Assembly (NCBI GenBank): GCA_027296385.1
Contig: JAPUJD010000127.1
Coordinates: 1-12,111, forward strand
From: Acidobacteriota bacterium
Lineage (GTDB): Bacteria > Acidobacteriota > Thermoanaerobaculia > Multivoradales > JAHEKO01
Direction of reading: 5' to 3'
Length of the DNA: 12,111 nucleotides
Made by a program: the position numbers and the translations under genes. Below, in pieces: positions 1 to 5,502 of the stretch (the first letter of the stretch is position 1; each line of letters opens with the position of its first letter). The notes under the pieces are model-generated. The model worked only from the letters and a program-made list of their open reading frames with translations, ran no database searches and was not told where the DNA came from.

Positions 1-2
1 TG

Positions 3-314
3 CCGTATCTCCTGGGTCGCCAAGCGTCGGATGCCGCGTCGTACGTGGTGGCGGAGTCGACGCTGGCGGTGTCGGTGCGCAGCCGCACCCACGCGCTACT
101 GGTGAGCAAGGAGGACGGTTCGAAGCGTCTCTTCGACCGCACGGCGGAGCCCTACGAAGTGACGGATGTGGGGGCCCGAGAGCCCGAGATCATGGCCGAG
201 CTGACACGAAAATTGGGCGCTTGGCGCCGCGCCCTCGTGCCGTTGCAGCCGACCCACGTCGATGTCGCCGACGACACAGCCGAAGGGTTGAAAGACCTCG
301 GCTACATCGACTGA
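3..314 (+). CDS. Sulfatase family protein, C-terminal end (partial)
   Basis: The reading frame is open from the window edge and ends in TGA at 312-314, giving the last 103 residues of a protein that starts outside the window. The pattern fits the tail of sulfatases (alkaline-phosphatase superfamily): a 'VRSRTHALLV' strand where these enzymes usually read 'R..KYI', then 'RLFDRTAEPYEVTDVG' matching the common 'LYDL..DP.E..D' block, a helix 'EIMAELTRKLGAW', and the closing 'LKDLGYID'. Sulfatases of this type hydrolyse sulfate esters and are often exported. The catalytic formylglycine motif and metal ligands lie upstream, so substrate and activity cannot be judged. No terminator is obvious between this gene and the next, 76 nt away. 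A related alkaline-phosphatase-fold hydrolase is the main alternative. Confidence 0.72.
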   Translation, partial: PYLLGRQASDAASYVVAESTLAVSVRSRTHALLVSKEDGSKRLFDRTAEPYEVTDVGAREPEIMAELTRKLGAWRRALVPLQPTHVDVADDTAEGLKDLGYID

Positions 315-390
315 CGGCTGCTAAGCTCGTCCGTACCGCGCGCTGCCGCCTACTGCAGGGCGGGCATTCGACCGGGAGGAAGCAACCGAC

Positions 391-1773
391 ATGGCCGTTG
401 AGAGTTCCGACGTTCTGGCTCGCATCGAGCGCGACAAGAGCACCTACCTCGAGGAGCTCAAGGACTACCTCCGCATCCCGTCGGTGTCGACCGACCCGGC
501 CTACGAGAAGGAGGTCCTGCGCTGTGCCGGTTACGTCATCCAGCAGATGGACTCGGCGGGCCTGACCACCGAGCTGATCGAAACCGAGGGCTATCCCCTG
601 GCCTACGGCGAGTGGCTCGGCGCGCCGGACAAGCCGACGTTGCTCTTCTATGGCCACTACGACGTGCAGCCGGTCGACCCGATCGAGCTCTGGCGTCACG
701 ACCCGTTCGAGCCTACCGAGGAGGGCGATGAGCTCGTCGCGCGCGGTGCCACTGACGACAAGGGACAGTCTTTCGCCCAGCTCAAGGCTGTTGCGGCGGT
801 GCTGGCCGAGCGAGGCCGCCTGCCAGTCAACGTCAAGTTCATTGTCGAGGGCGAAGAGGAGTCGGGTGGCGAGGCAATCGAGGCTTTCGTCCGCGCTGAC
901 GGCGGCGGCAGGCTGGCATGTGAAGCGGTGGTGGTTTCCGACAGCTCGATGTTCGGCCCCGGCCAGCCGTCCCTGCTCTATGGTCTCAAGGGACTGCAGT
1001 ACATGGAGATCAAAGTCGTAGGACCGAATCGCGACCTTCACTCGGGCACCTTCGGCGGCGCGGTGGCCAATCCAGCCAATGCCCTGGCCCACATTATCGC
1101 CCAGTTGCGCGACAGCGAGACAGGCAAGATTCTCATCCCAGGTTTCTACGACAAGGTGCGACCACTCGAGGACTGGGAACGCGAAGGGTGGGCCGCGCTG
1201 CCGCACGACGACGTCGAGTACATGGCCGAGCTCGGCTTGAGCGAGCTCTCGGGCGAGCAGGGCTATACCACCCTCGAGCGCGCCTGGGCCCGGCCAACCT
1301 GCGATGTCAACGGCCTGTGGAGCGGCTACCAGGGGGCTGGCGCGAAAACGGTTCTGCCGGCCGAGGCGAGCGCCAAGGTCTCGATGCGCCTGGTGCCGGA
1401 CCAGGAACCCGAAGAGATCGCGCGCCTCTTCTCGGACTTCGTGCAGGCGGTGGCGCCGCCCGGCGTTACGGTCGAGGTCGAAGCCATCCATGGCGCCGGT
1501 CCGGTTCTGGTCGAGATCGACGGCCCGCTCGCCGAGGCCGCGATGGCGGCACAGGAGGACGTCTGGGGCAAACTGCCAGTCAAGATCCGCGAAGGCGGCT
1601 CGATTCCCATCGTCGGCACTTTTGCCGAGGTGCTCGAGGTGCCGATCCTACTGGTCGGCATGGGCTTGCCGGACGATCGCCTGCACTCGCCGAACGAGAA
1701 GTTCAACATCAGCCACTTCTACAACGGCATCCGCACGATCGTGCGGCTGCTCGATCGCGCCGGTCAGGCCTGA
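391..1773 (+). CDS. M20 family metallo-dipeptidase
   Basis: This 460-aa protein is a cytoplasmic di-zinc peptidase of the M20 family, carnosinase/CNDP-like branch, expected to cleave dipeptides. Metal and catalytic motifs are all present: 'GHYDVQP' (ligand H89, catalytic D91), 'GATDDKGQ' (bridging D122), 'EGEEESGG' (general base E156, ligand E157), 'VVSDSS' (D184) and 'RLHSPNEKF' (H432). 'DLHSGTFGG' (H217) is the usual lid-domain substrate histidine, so catalytic and lid domains are both intact. Length is normal for the branch and no signal peptide is seen. The ATG at 391 is preceded by GGGAGGA at 374-380. The gene leads a tight plus-strand cluster, with the next start 5 nt after its stop. 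The dipeptide substrate cannot be predicted. Confidence 0.93.
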   Translation: MAVESSDVLARIERDKSTYLEELKDYLRIPSVSTDPAYEKEVLRCAGYVIQQMDSAGLTTELIETEGYPLAYGEWLGAPDKPTLLFYGHYDVQPVDPIELWRHDPFEPTEEGDELVARGATDDKGQSFAQLKAVAAVLAERGRLPVNVKFIVEGEEESGGEAIEAFVRADGGGRLACEAVVVSDSSMFGPGQPSLLYGLKGLQYMEIKVVGPNRDLHSGTFGGAVANPANALAHIIAQLRDSETGKILIPGFYDKVRPLEDWEREGWAALPHDDVEYMAELGLSELSGEQGYTTLERAWARPTCDVNGLWSGYQGAGAKTVLPAEASAKVSMRLVPDQEPEEIARLFSDFVQAVAPPGVTVEVEAIHGAGPVLVEIDGPLAEAAMAAQEDVWGKLPVKIREGGSIPIVGTFAEVLEVPILLVGMGLPDDRLHSPNEKFNISHFYNGIRTIVRLLDRAGQA

Positions 1774-1778
1774 GGGCA

Positions 1779-2339
1779 GTGGCGAGCGAGCGCGAGCTCA
1801 AGCTGGCCGTCGACGACATGGCGCAACTGCGCCAACGGCTACGCGCTTGCGGGGCGACGACGCTCCACGAGGAGAGCTTCGAGGACAACCAGGTTTGGGA
1901 TCGGCGGGGCGAGCTGCACGCCGCCGGTGAATTGTTGCGGCTGCGCACCGACGGCCACGGCGTGCGTCTGACCTACAAGGGGCCTCCGAGCTACGAGGAT
2001 GGCGTCAAGGTGCGTACCGAGCTCGAGACGACGGTGGCGAGCGCCGCGAGCCTGGAGGCGATTCTCACCGCGCTGGGCTACACCTGTGTGCGGCGCTACC
2101 AGAAGTACCGCGAGGAGTGGCAGCTCGACGGGGTGATCGTGGCTCTCGACCGCACCCCCATGGGAACCTTCGTCGAGTTCGAGGGAGAGGGTGCGGTGGA
2201 GGTGGCACTGCGTTGCGAGTGCGATCTGGCGGAGGCTCTCGAGGCCGACTATCTAGCGCTCTACGACGCTTTCCGTCGCCGCCATCCGGCCGCACCGGCC
2301 GACATGGTGTTCGACACCGCGGGACCCGAGGATGGCTGA
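1779..2339 (+). CDS. CYTH-domain protein (class IV adenylate cyclase / triphosphatase type)
   Basis: This 186-aa single-domain protein binds triphosphate substrates in a tunnel-shaped beta barrel. The N-terminal ExExK signature is at E4, E6 and K8. Other charged tunnel positions are 'LLRLR' (52-56), 'LTYKGP' (64-69), 'KVRTELE' (K77, R79, E81, E83), 'RRYQKYRE' (R105-E112) and 'GTFVEFEGE' (E133, E135). The overall order resembles CyaB-type class IV cyclases, but many bacterial CYTH proteins are inorganic triphosphatases or thiamine triphosphatases, so cAMP synthesis should not be assumed. The GTG at 1779 puts the signature at the extreme N terminus as usual. The open frame upstream to 1188 lies inside the peptidase gene and is a shadow. 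The start is 5 nt after the peptidase stop and the end overlaps the next gene by 8 nt, so translation is probably coupled. Confidence 0.88.
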   Translation: MASERELKLAVDDMAQLRQRLRACGATTLHEESFEDNQVWDRRGELHAAGELLRLRTDGHGVRLTYKGPPSYEDGVKVRTELETTVASAASLEAILTALGYTCVRRYQKYREEWQLDGVIVALDRTPMGTFVEFEGEGAVEVALRCECDLAEALEADYLALYDAFRRRHPAAPADMVFDTAGPEDG

Positions 2340-3387
2340 ACCGCGTCTGCGAGCCCTGGTCCTCGCCGCTGGCCACGGCTTCCGGCTGCGACCGCTGACC
2401 GACATTATTCCGAAACCGCTGCTGCCGATTCTCGGTCAGCCGGTGATCGAACAGACCCTCGGCCAGTTGGCGAGCATCGGCTGCGAGGCGGTGGCGATCA
2501 ACCTGCACCATCTCGGCGATGCCATCTCGGCGACCTTTGGTGGCGCCTACCGCGGGATGCGCCTCGAGTACTCGCGCGAGCCCCGACTGCTGGGCACCCT
2601 CGGGGCGCTAGGACCGCTTGCCGACTTCGCCGCCGCCGCCGACCTGTTCATCGTCATCAACGGTGACAGCCTCTGTCGGTGGCCATTGGTCAAACTGTTG
2701 CGGCGTCACCGCAGCGCGGCAGCGGCCGCGACCCTGCTGCTGACGACACGACCCAGCCCCGAGCTCTTCGGCGGCGGCGTCATCGTGCGCCGAGACGGAT
2801 CCATCCGCTCGCTACGCGGCGGAGAGCGGGGCGAAAAAGAGCGCCGGCGGGTGTTCGCGGGGGCGCATGTCTTCGCGCCTGAGCTGCTGGCGCAAGCGAC
2901 CCGGGAGCTCGACGGTGAACCGGTTGACTTCGTGAGCCACCTCTACGAGCCTCTGTTGGCGGCCGGCGAGACCTTGATGGCGCTGGAGACGCGGCGCCAC
3001 TGGCACGATCTCGGCACACCCGAGCGTTACCTCGCCGGCGCACGCAACTGGGGTCTCGGACGGTGGCCGCGCCGGTTCTGGCGCGGAAATTGGATCGCGC
3101 CCGGCACCACGGTGAGCGCCGAGGCCAAGGTTCATGGGTCGGTGATCGAGCGCGGCGCCGGGATCGGGCCCGAGTGCCGTATCGAGCGTTCACTCATTCT
3201 CAGCGGCGCCCAAGTTGGGGCCAGAAGCCACGTCCGGCGGTCGATCCTGGGGCCCGACGTCGTGCTGCCCGAGGAATCGACGATCAGGCGGCGGATGGTG
3301 ACGGAAGCGCGGGCGGACGTTCTTGTGCGTCCGGTCGACTCGATGGTCGGTGGCCTGGTCTATTCACGCTTGGGGGGATCGCATTGA
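2332..3387 (+). CDS. NDP-sugar pyrophosphorylase-like nucleotidyltransferase with beta-helix tail
   Basis: This 351-aa cytoplasmic enzyme should join a sugar 1-phosphate to an NTP and release pyrophosphate. The N-terminal Rossmann-like domain carries the nucleotide-binding signature 'AAGHGFRLRPLT' (12-23) followed by 'PKPLLPILGQPV' (K28), the metal-binding 'NGDS' (D112), and 'WHDLGTPERY' (224-233, D226). Hexapeptide-like repeats of a left-handed beta helix follow at about 254-318. The layout is that of mannose-1-phosphate guanylyltransferase-like proteins. The length is more than that of single-domain MurU-type uridylyltransferases, and no sugar kinase partner is seen. Base and sugar specificity cannot be read from sequence. 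The ATG at 2332 overlaps the CYTH gene by 8 nt, and the stop overlaps the next start as TTGA. Confidence 0.88.
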   Translation: MAEPRLRALVLAAGHGFRLRPLTDIIPKPLLPILGQPVIEQTLGQLASIGCEAVAINLHHLGDAISATFGGAYRGMRLEYSREPRLLGTLGALGPLADFAAAADLFIVINGDSLCRWPLVKLLRRHRSAAAAATLLLTTRPSPELFGGGVIVRRDGSIRSLRGGERGEKERRRVFAGAHVFAPELLAQATRELDGEPVDFVSHLYEPLLAAGETLMALETRRHWHDLGTPERYLAGARNWGLGRWPRRFWRGNWIAPGTTVSAEAKVHGSVIERGAGIGPECRIERSLILSGAQVGARSHVRRSILGPDVVLPEESTIRRRMVTEARADVLVRPVDSMVGGLVYSRLGGSH

Positions 3388-4040
3388 GGCCCTACGACCT
3401 GCTGGTTTTCGATTGGGACGGCACCTTGGTCGATTCGATCTCGTCGATCGTCGAGTGCACGCAACACGCGCTGAGAGAAGCCGGAGCCCCTGCCGTCGCC
3501 GACGACACGATCCGCCGTACGATCGGCCTCGGCATTCGGGAGATGGTCGACGAGTTGGTGCCCGGCTGTGACGACGCGCTCTTCGAGCATATCTGCCTGG
3601 CGTATCGCGATCAGTGGTTCTCCGCCGTCGGCACCCAGCATCAGCCGTTCGCCGGGACCGATGAGCTCTTGGCCGGGTTAGGGGCCAGAGGCTACCTGCT
3701 CGGCGTCGCCTCGGCCAAGAGCCGGCGCGGCCTGGAGACGGACTTCGTGCGCACGGCGCTGGGCCGGCACTTCCACGCCAGCCGCACGGTGGACGAGGCG
3801 CCGCCGAAGCCGCATCCCGGAATGCTCGAAGGCCTTATCGATCAGCTCGGCAGCCGAGTCGAGCGCACCCTCATGATCGGCGACACCGCGCACGACCTCG
3901 AGATGGCGGCCAACGCCGGCACCGCTGCTGTCGGTATCCTCGGCGGCTCCCACGACCGCGAGCAGCTCGAAATGGCCGCGCCGCTGGTCGTCCTCGACTG
4001 TGTCCTCGACCTCAGCGCCTGGCTCGGTTCGAGAGCCTGA
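3384..4040 (+). CDS. HAD-superfamily hydrolase, phosphoglycolate-phosphatase-like
   Basis: This 218-aa cytoplasmic phosphatase of HAD subfamily IA has all four motifs: 'DWDGTL' (nucleophile D10, acid D12), 'GVASAKS' (S110), 'PKPHP' (K142) and 'GDTAHD' (D167, D171). The region between motifs I and II is a helical cap of the size seen in Gph/PpaX-like enzymes. The TTG at 3384 is chosen because it places motif I at residue 10, follows a G-run (3372-3378) with normal spacing, and overlaps the nucleotidyltransferase stop. The open frame extending upstream to 3063 lies within the previous gene. It could dephosphorylate phosphoglycolate, a nucleoside monophosphate or a sugar phosphate. Its place directly behind a sugar nucleotidyltransferase makes a sugar phosphate conceivable but not shown. 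It is the last gene of the cluster. Confidence 0.9.
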   Translation: MRPYDLLVFDWDGTLVDSISSIVECTQHALREAGAPAVADDTIRRTIGLGIREMVDELVPGCDDALFEHICLAYRDQWFSAVGTQHQPFAGTDELLAGLGARGYLLGVASAKSRRGLETDFVRTALGRHFHASRTVDEAPPKPHPGMLEGLIDQLGSRVERTLMIGDTAHDLEMAANAGTAAVGILGGSHDREQLEMAAPLVVLDCVLDLSAWLGSRA

Positions 4041-4118
4041 GCACGTACCACGTTCGATGTCGAGGCACCGCGGTCCAAGACCGAGATAGTCACCGCGCCG
4101 GGCTTCCTCGCGGCGGAG

Positions 4119-4499
4119 CTACCTCGAGGGTTTCGAGTCTGCGTCGCGATGCACGGTATCCGGCCCAAAGGCGGGTCGGCAGATCGCCAGGTACTCTGCA
4201 CCTTCGGGCTCGGGGCTCGAATAGCGTACCCACTCGCCGGGATGGACGATCACCGCCTGTCCGGCGGCTACAGCGAGAACGCCAGCGGCATGCTCCACCT
4301 GCAGTGTGCCCGACAGGACCACGGTAATCTCCTCGAACTCCGGCCGCTGGCCGGGCTCTTGCCAGCCGGGTGGTGACTTCATCCGTGCAATCGAGATGTC
4401 CTCGCTCCGGGTACTCACCTGCCCGACGTATTCTTCGATGACCTTCGGCTTGTTGCCGGCCGGTGCGATGATGGTGGGGGTGTCGATGAGGGTTGGCAT
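4119..4499 (-). CDS. Small cupin-domain protein
   Basis: This 126-aa protein is a single cupin barrel. The core block 'SPPGWQEPGQRPEFEEITVVLSGTL' spans 42-66 and the second motif region 'AAGQAVIVHPGEWVRY' spans 78-93. Cupin motif 1 normally supplies H-x-H and E as metal ligands. Here the two histidine positions appear to be Q and E, and H87 lies in the motif 2 region, so metal binding may be altered or absent. The reaction is unknown. Similar short cupins include sugar or amino-acid binding proteins. The ATG at 4499 has no Shine-Dalgarno sequence, but a good promoter lies just upstream and predicts transcription from about the A of the ATG, which supports this start over the one at 4640. The gene converges with the HAD phosphatase (78-nt gap) and diverges from the DoxX gene. 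Confidence 0.82.
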   Translation of the reverse strand: MPTLIDTPTIIAPAGNKPKVIEEYVGQVSTRSEDISIARMKSPPGWQEPGQRPEFEEITVVLSGTLQVEHAAGVLAVAAGQAVIVHPGEWVRYSSPEPEGAEYLAICRPAFGPDTVHRDADSKPSR

Positions 4500-4505
4500 G
4501 GACGC

Positions 4506-4534
4506 AGTATTGGTCGCCTCAGCCGACGGGTCAA
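4506..4534 (-). promoter_or_regulatory. Promoter of the cupin gene, predicted leaderless
   Basis: On the minus strand, TTGACC (4534-4529) is followed by a 17-nt spacer and AATACT (4511-4506), a good match to -35 and -10 boxes. Transcription would begin about 7 nt downstream, at or next to the start codon at 4499. This agrees with the lack of a ribosome binding site before that ATG. Confidence 0.5.
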
Positions 4535-4624
4535 GGGGGAGGGCGATCGAGCCACGCCGCGGGTCGTCGACGGCGACGAGGACGCGATAGACTGTCCCCC
4601 AATCGATCCACAAGGGGGTTTGCG

Positions 4625-4999
4625 ATGAAGATGGCTGCAAAAGTGGCGCGATATCTGCTGGGTGTCGGCATGGTGGTGTTCGGGGCCAATGCGTTCTTCG
4701 ATTTCATGCCGCCACCGGAGTTGAGCGAGCAAGGAGGGGAGTTCCTGGGGCTGATGTTCGCTTCGGGATACTTCAACTGGGTGGCGATCCTGAAGATCGC
4801 CGGCGGGTTGATGCTGATCCTGGGGCGTTTCGTGCCGTTGGGGCTGACGCTGCTGGGGCCGATCCTGGTGAACATCCTGCTCTTCCACATCTCTTTCGAC
4901 CCGGCGGGAATCGGCCTGGGCGCCCTGTTCACGATTCTCTGGTTCATCGTCTTCTGGGACCATCGCACCGCGTTCCAGGCGTTGTGGACCTCGGGCTGA
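4625..4999 (+). CDS. DoxX-like small membrane protein
   Basis: This 124-aa integral membrane protein has four likely membrane segments, near residues 8-26, 52-68, 72-90 and 98-112. The pattern 'N-FFDFMP' near 22-29, 'FASGYF' at 45-50, 'KIAGGLMLILGRFVPLGL' at 57-74 and 'LLFHISFDPAG' at 85-95 is that of DoxX-type proteins, seen in many bacteria as small quinone-linked or redox-associated membrane subunits. The molecular role is not known for most members. The ATG at 4625 follows a strong ribosome binding site AAGGGGG (4612-4618). The gene is divergent from the cupin with about 125 nt between starts. It stands alone, ending ahead of a strong hairpin. A weak TCGACG/TAGACT pair at 4567-4593 has only a 15-nt spacer, so no promoter is called. 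Confidence 0.85.
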   Translation: MKMAAKVARYLLGVGMVVFGANAFFDFMPPPELSEQGGEFLGLMFASGYFNWVAILKIAGGLMLILGRFVPLGLTLLGPILVNILLFHISFDPAGIGLGALFTILWFIVFWDHRTAFQALWTSG

Positions 5000-5023
5000 A
5001 GCTGAGCCAGAACTGAAGCAACG

Positions 5024-5046
5024 GCGGGGCCGGTCGCCGGCCCCGC
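5024..5046. terminator. GC-rich hairpin between convergent genes
   Basis: A perfect 10-bp stem, GCGGGGCCGG (5024-5033) with CCGGCCCCGC (5037-5046), closes a 3-nt loop. It sits between the DoxX stop (4999) and the stop of the convergent 73-aa gene (5071). There is no T tract on either side, so it may stop transcription from both directions only weakly or with help from Rho. Confidence 0.6.
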
Positions 5047-5070
5047 TGTCCAACCGTCAGCGGCCGCGGG

Positions 5071-5292
5071 CTAGGCGCAGCGCCGCCGAGGACGCCAGTT
5101 GTCCTCGACGGTGCGGCGACGCCAGCCGGCCTCGAGACGGCAGTCACGCTCCTCCCGTGTCGTGAGCGGCCCTTCGCCGCGGTCGGTGTGGCAGAGCACG
5201 ACGAATTGGATGCGCTCGGCCTTTAGCGGCGTGACGCGACCCTTTTCGGCTTGCAGATCTCGGTCGGTCTTGGTCTCGGCTCTCTCGGTCAT
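5071..5292 (-). CDS. Small charged protein of unknown function (73 aa)
   Basis: I do not recognise this family. The gene looks real: the ATG at 5292 is preceded at ideal spacing (6 nt) by a near-perfect ribosome binding site AAAGGAGG (5306-5299), and third codon positions are strongly GC-rich, like the neighbours. The protein is short, highly charged and rich in arginine. It has a single hydrophobic strand-like stretch 'IQFVVLC' (28-34), three cysteines (C34, C51, C72), and no signal peptide or membrane segment. Such a size could suit a DNA- or RNA-binding or protein-binding accessory factor, but that is speculation. It is transcribed away from nadE and shares with it the region containing two palindromes, so it may be under the same control. 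Confidence 0.62.
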   Translation of the reverse strand: MTERAETKTDRDLQAEKGRVTPLKAERIQFVVLCHTDRGEGPLTTREERDCRLEAGWRRRTVEDNWRPRRRCA

Positions 5293-5311
5293 CGCGCGCC
5301 TCCTTTGGTTG

Positions 5312-5339
5312 ATTGTGTGTCGGAGTGTCCGGGGGTCGA
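5312..5339 (-). promoter_or_regulatory. Possible promoter of the 73-aa gene
   Basis: On the minus strand, TCGACC (5339-5334), a 16-nt spacer and CACAAT (5317-5312) each match four of six consensus bases. The start site would fall just ahead of the ribosome binding site at 5306-5299. A second -35-like TTGACT (5414-5409) overlaps the distal palindrome but has no good -10 partner. Confidence 0.3.
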
Positions 5340-5365
5340 GGTTCGGGTCTCCGGGCCTCCGTCAG

Positions 5366-5386
5366 TTAGTGTCTCTATGACACCAA
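5366..5386. promoter_or_regulatory. Candidate operator 1 (21-bp palindrome)
   Basis: The 21-bp imperfect palindrome has half sites TTAGTGT and ACACCAA, matching at 6 of 7 positions, around a 7-nt centre. Its core AGTGT-N7-ACAC is repeated 23 bp downstream. Size and the GT-N7-AC core agree with what I recall of NrtR operators. The NrtR-like gene behind nadE makes this the first candidate for its binding site. Confidence 0.55.
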
Positions 5387-5388
5387 CG

Positions 5389-5409
5389 GTAGTGTATACA
5401 TGACACGAA
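5389..5409. promoter_or_regulatory. Candidate operator 2 (21-bp palindrome)
   Basis: This is the second copy of AGTGT-N7-ACAC, with half sites GTAGTGT and ACACGAA matching at 5 of 7 positions. It is in the same orientation as the first copy and shifted by 23 bp, about two helical turns, so two dimers could bind the same face of the DNA. It also contains the perfect 8-bp palindrome TGTATACA. Confidence 0.53.
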
Positions 5410-5433
5410 GTCAAGCGTAGAGGGTCGTCGCAC

Positions 5434-5462
5434 TTGACCTGGTTTCCGGCAGGGTGTAAGAA
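5434..5462 (+). promoter_or_regulatory. Probable nadE promoter
   Basis: TTGACC (5434-5439), a 17-nt spacer and TAAGAA (5457-5462) form a reasonable promoter. The -35 box is identical to that of the cupin promoter. Transcription would start near 5469, leaving a leader of about 34 nt that contains the ribosome binding site at 5490-5494. The two palindromes lie 25-70 bp upstream of the -35 box, so repression would need looping or interference, or else the true promoter overlaps them. Confidence 0.45.
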
Positions 5463-5502
5463 ACACACTAAGGTCGTGAGCCGGCCGCCGGGAGCCTCTC
5501 AA

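Noticed and set aside
322..327. TAAGCT as a -10 box for the dipeptidase gene
   Set aside because: No -35-like sequence lies at a workable distance. The TTGAAA at 288-293 is too far upstream.
190..1491. Long minus-strand open frame (433 codons) opposite the M20 dipeptidase
   Set aside because: The plus strand encodes a complete peptidase with all catalytic motifs. The antisense frame is open because of GC-rich codon bias and shows no recognisable motifs or ribosome binding site.
4071..4083. Small hairpin CGGTC-CAA-GACCG between the HAD and cupin genes as a terminator
   Set aside because: The stem is only 5 bp with no T tract, so it is too weak to call.
5434..5502. Upstream TTG start for nadE
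   Set aside because: The TTG is part of the probable -35 box and the added residues do not resemble the family. The ATG at 5503 has a good ribosome binding site and the normal N terminus.
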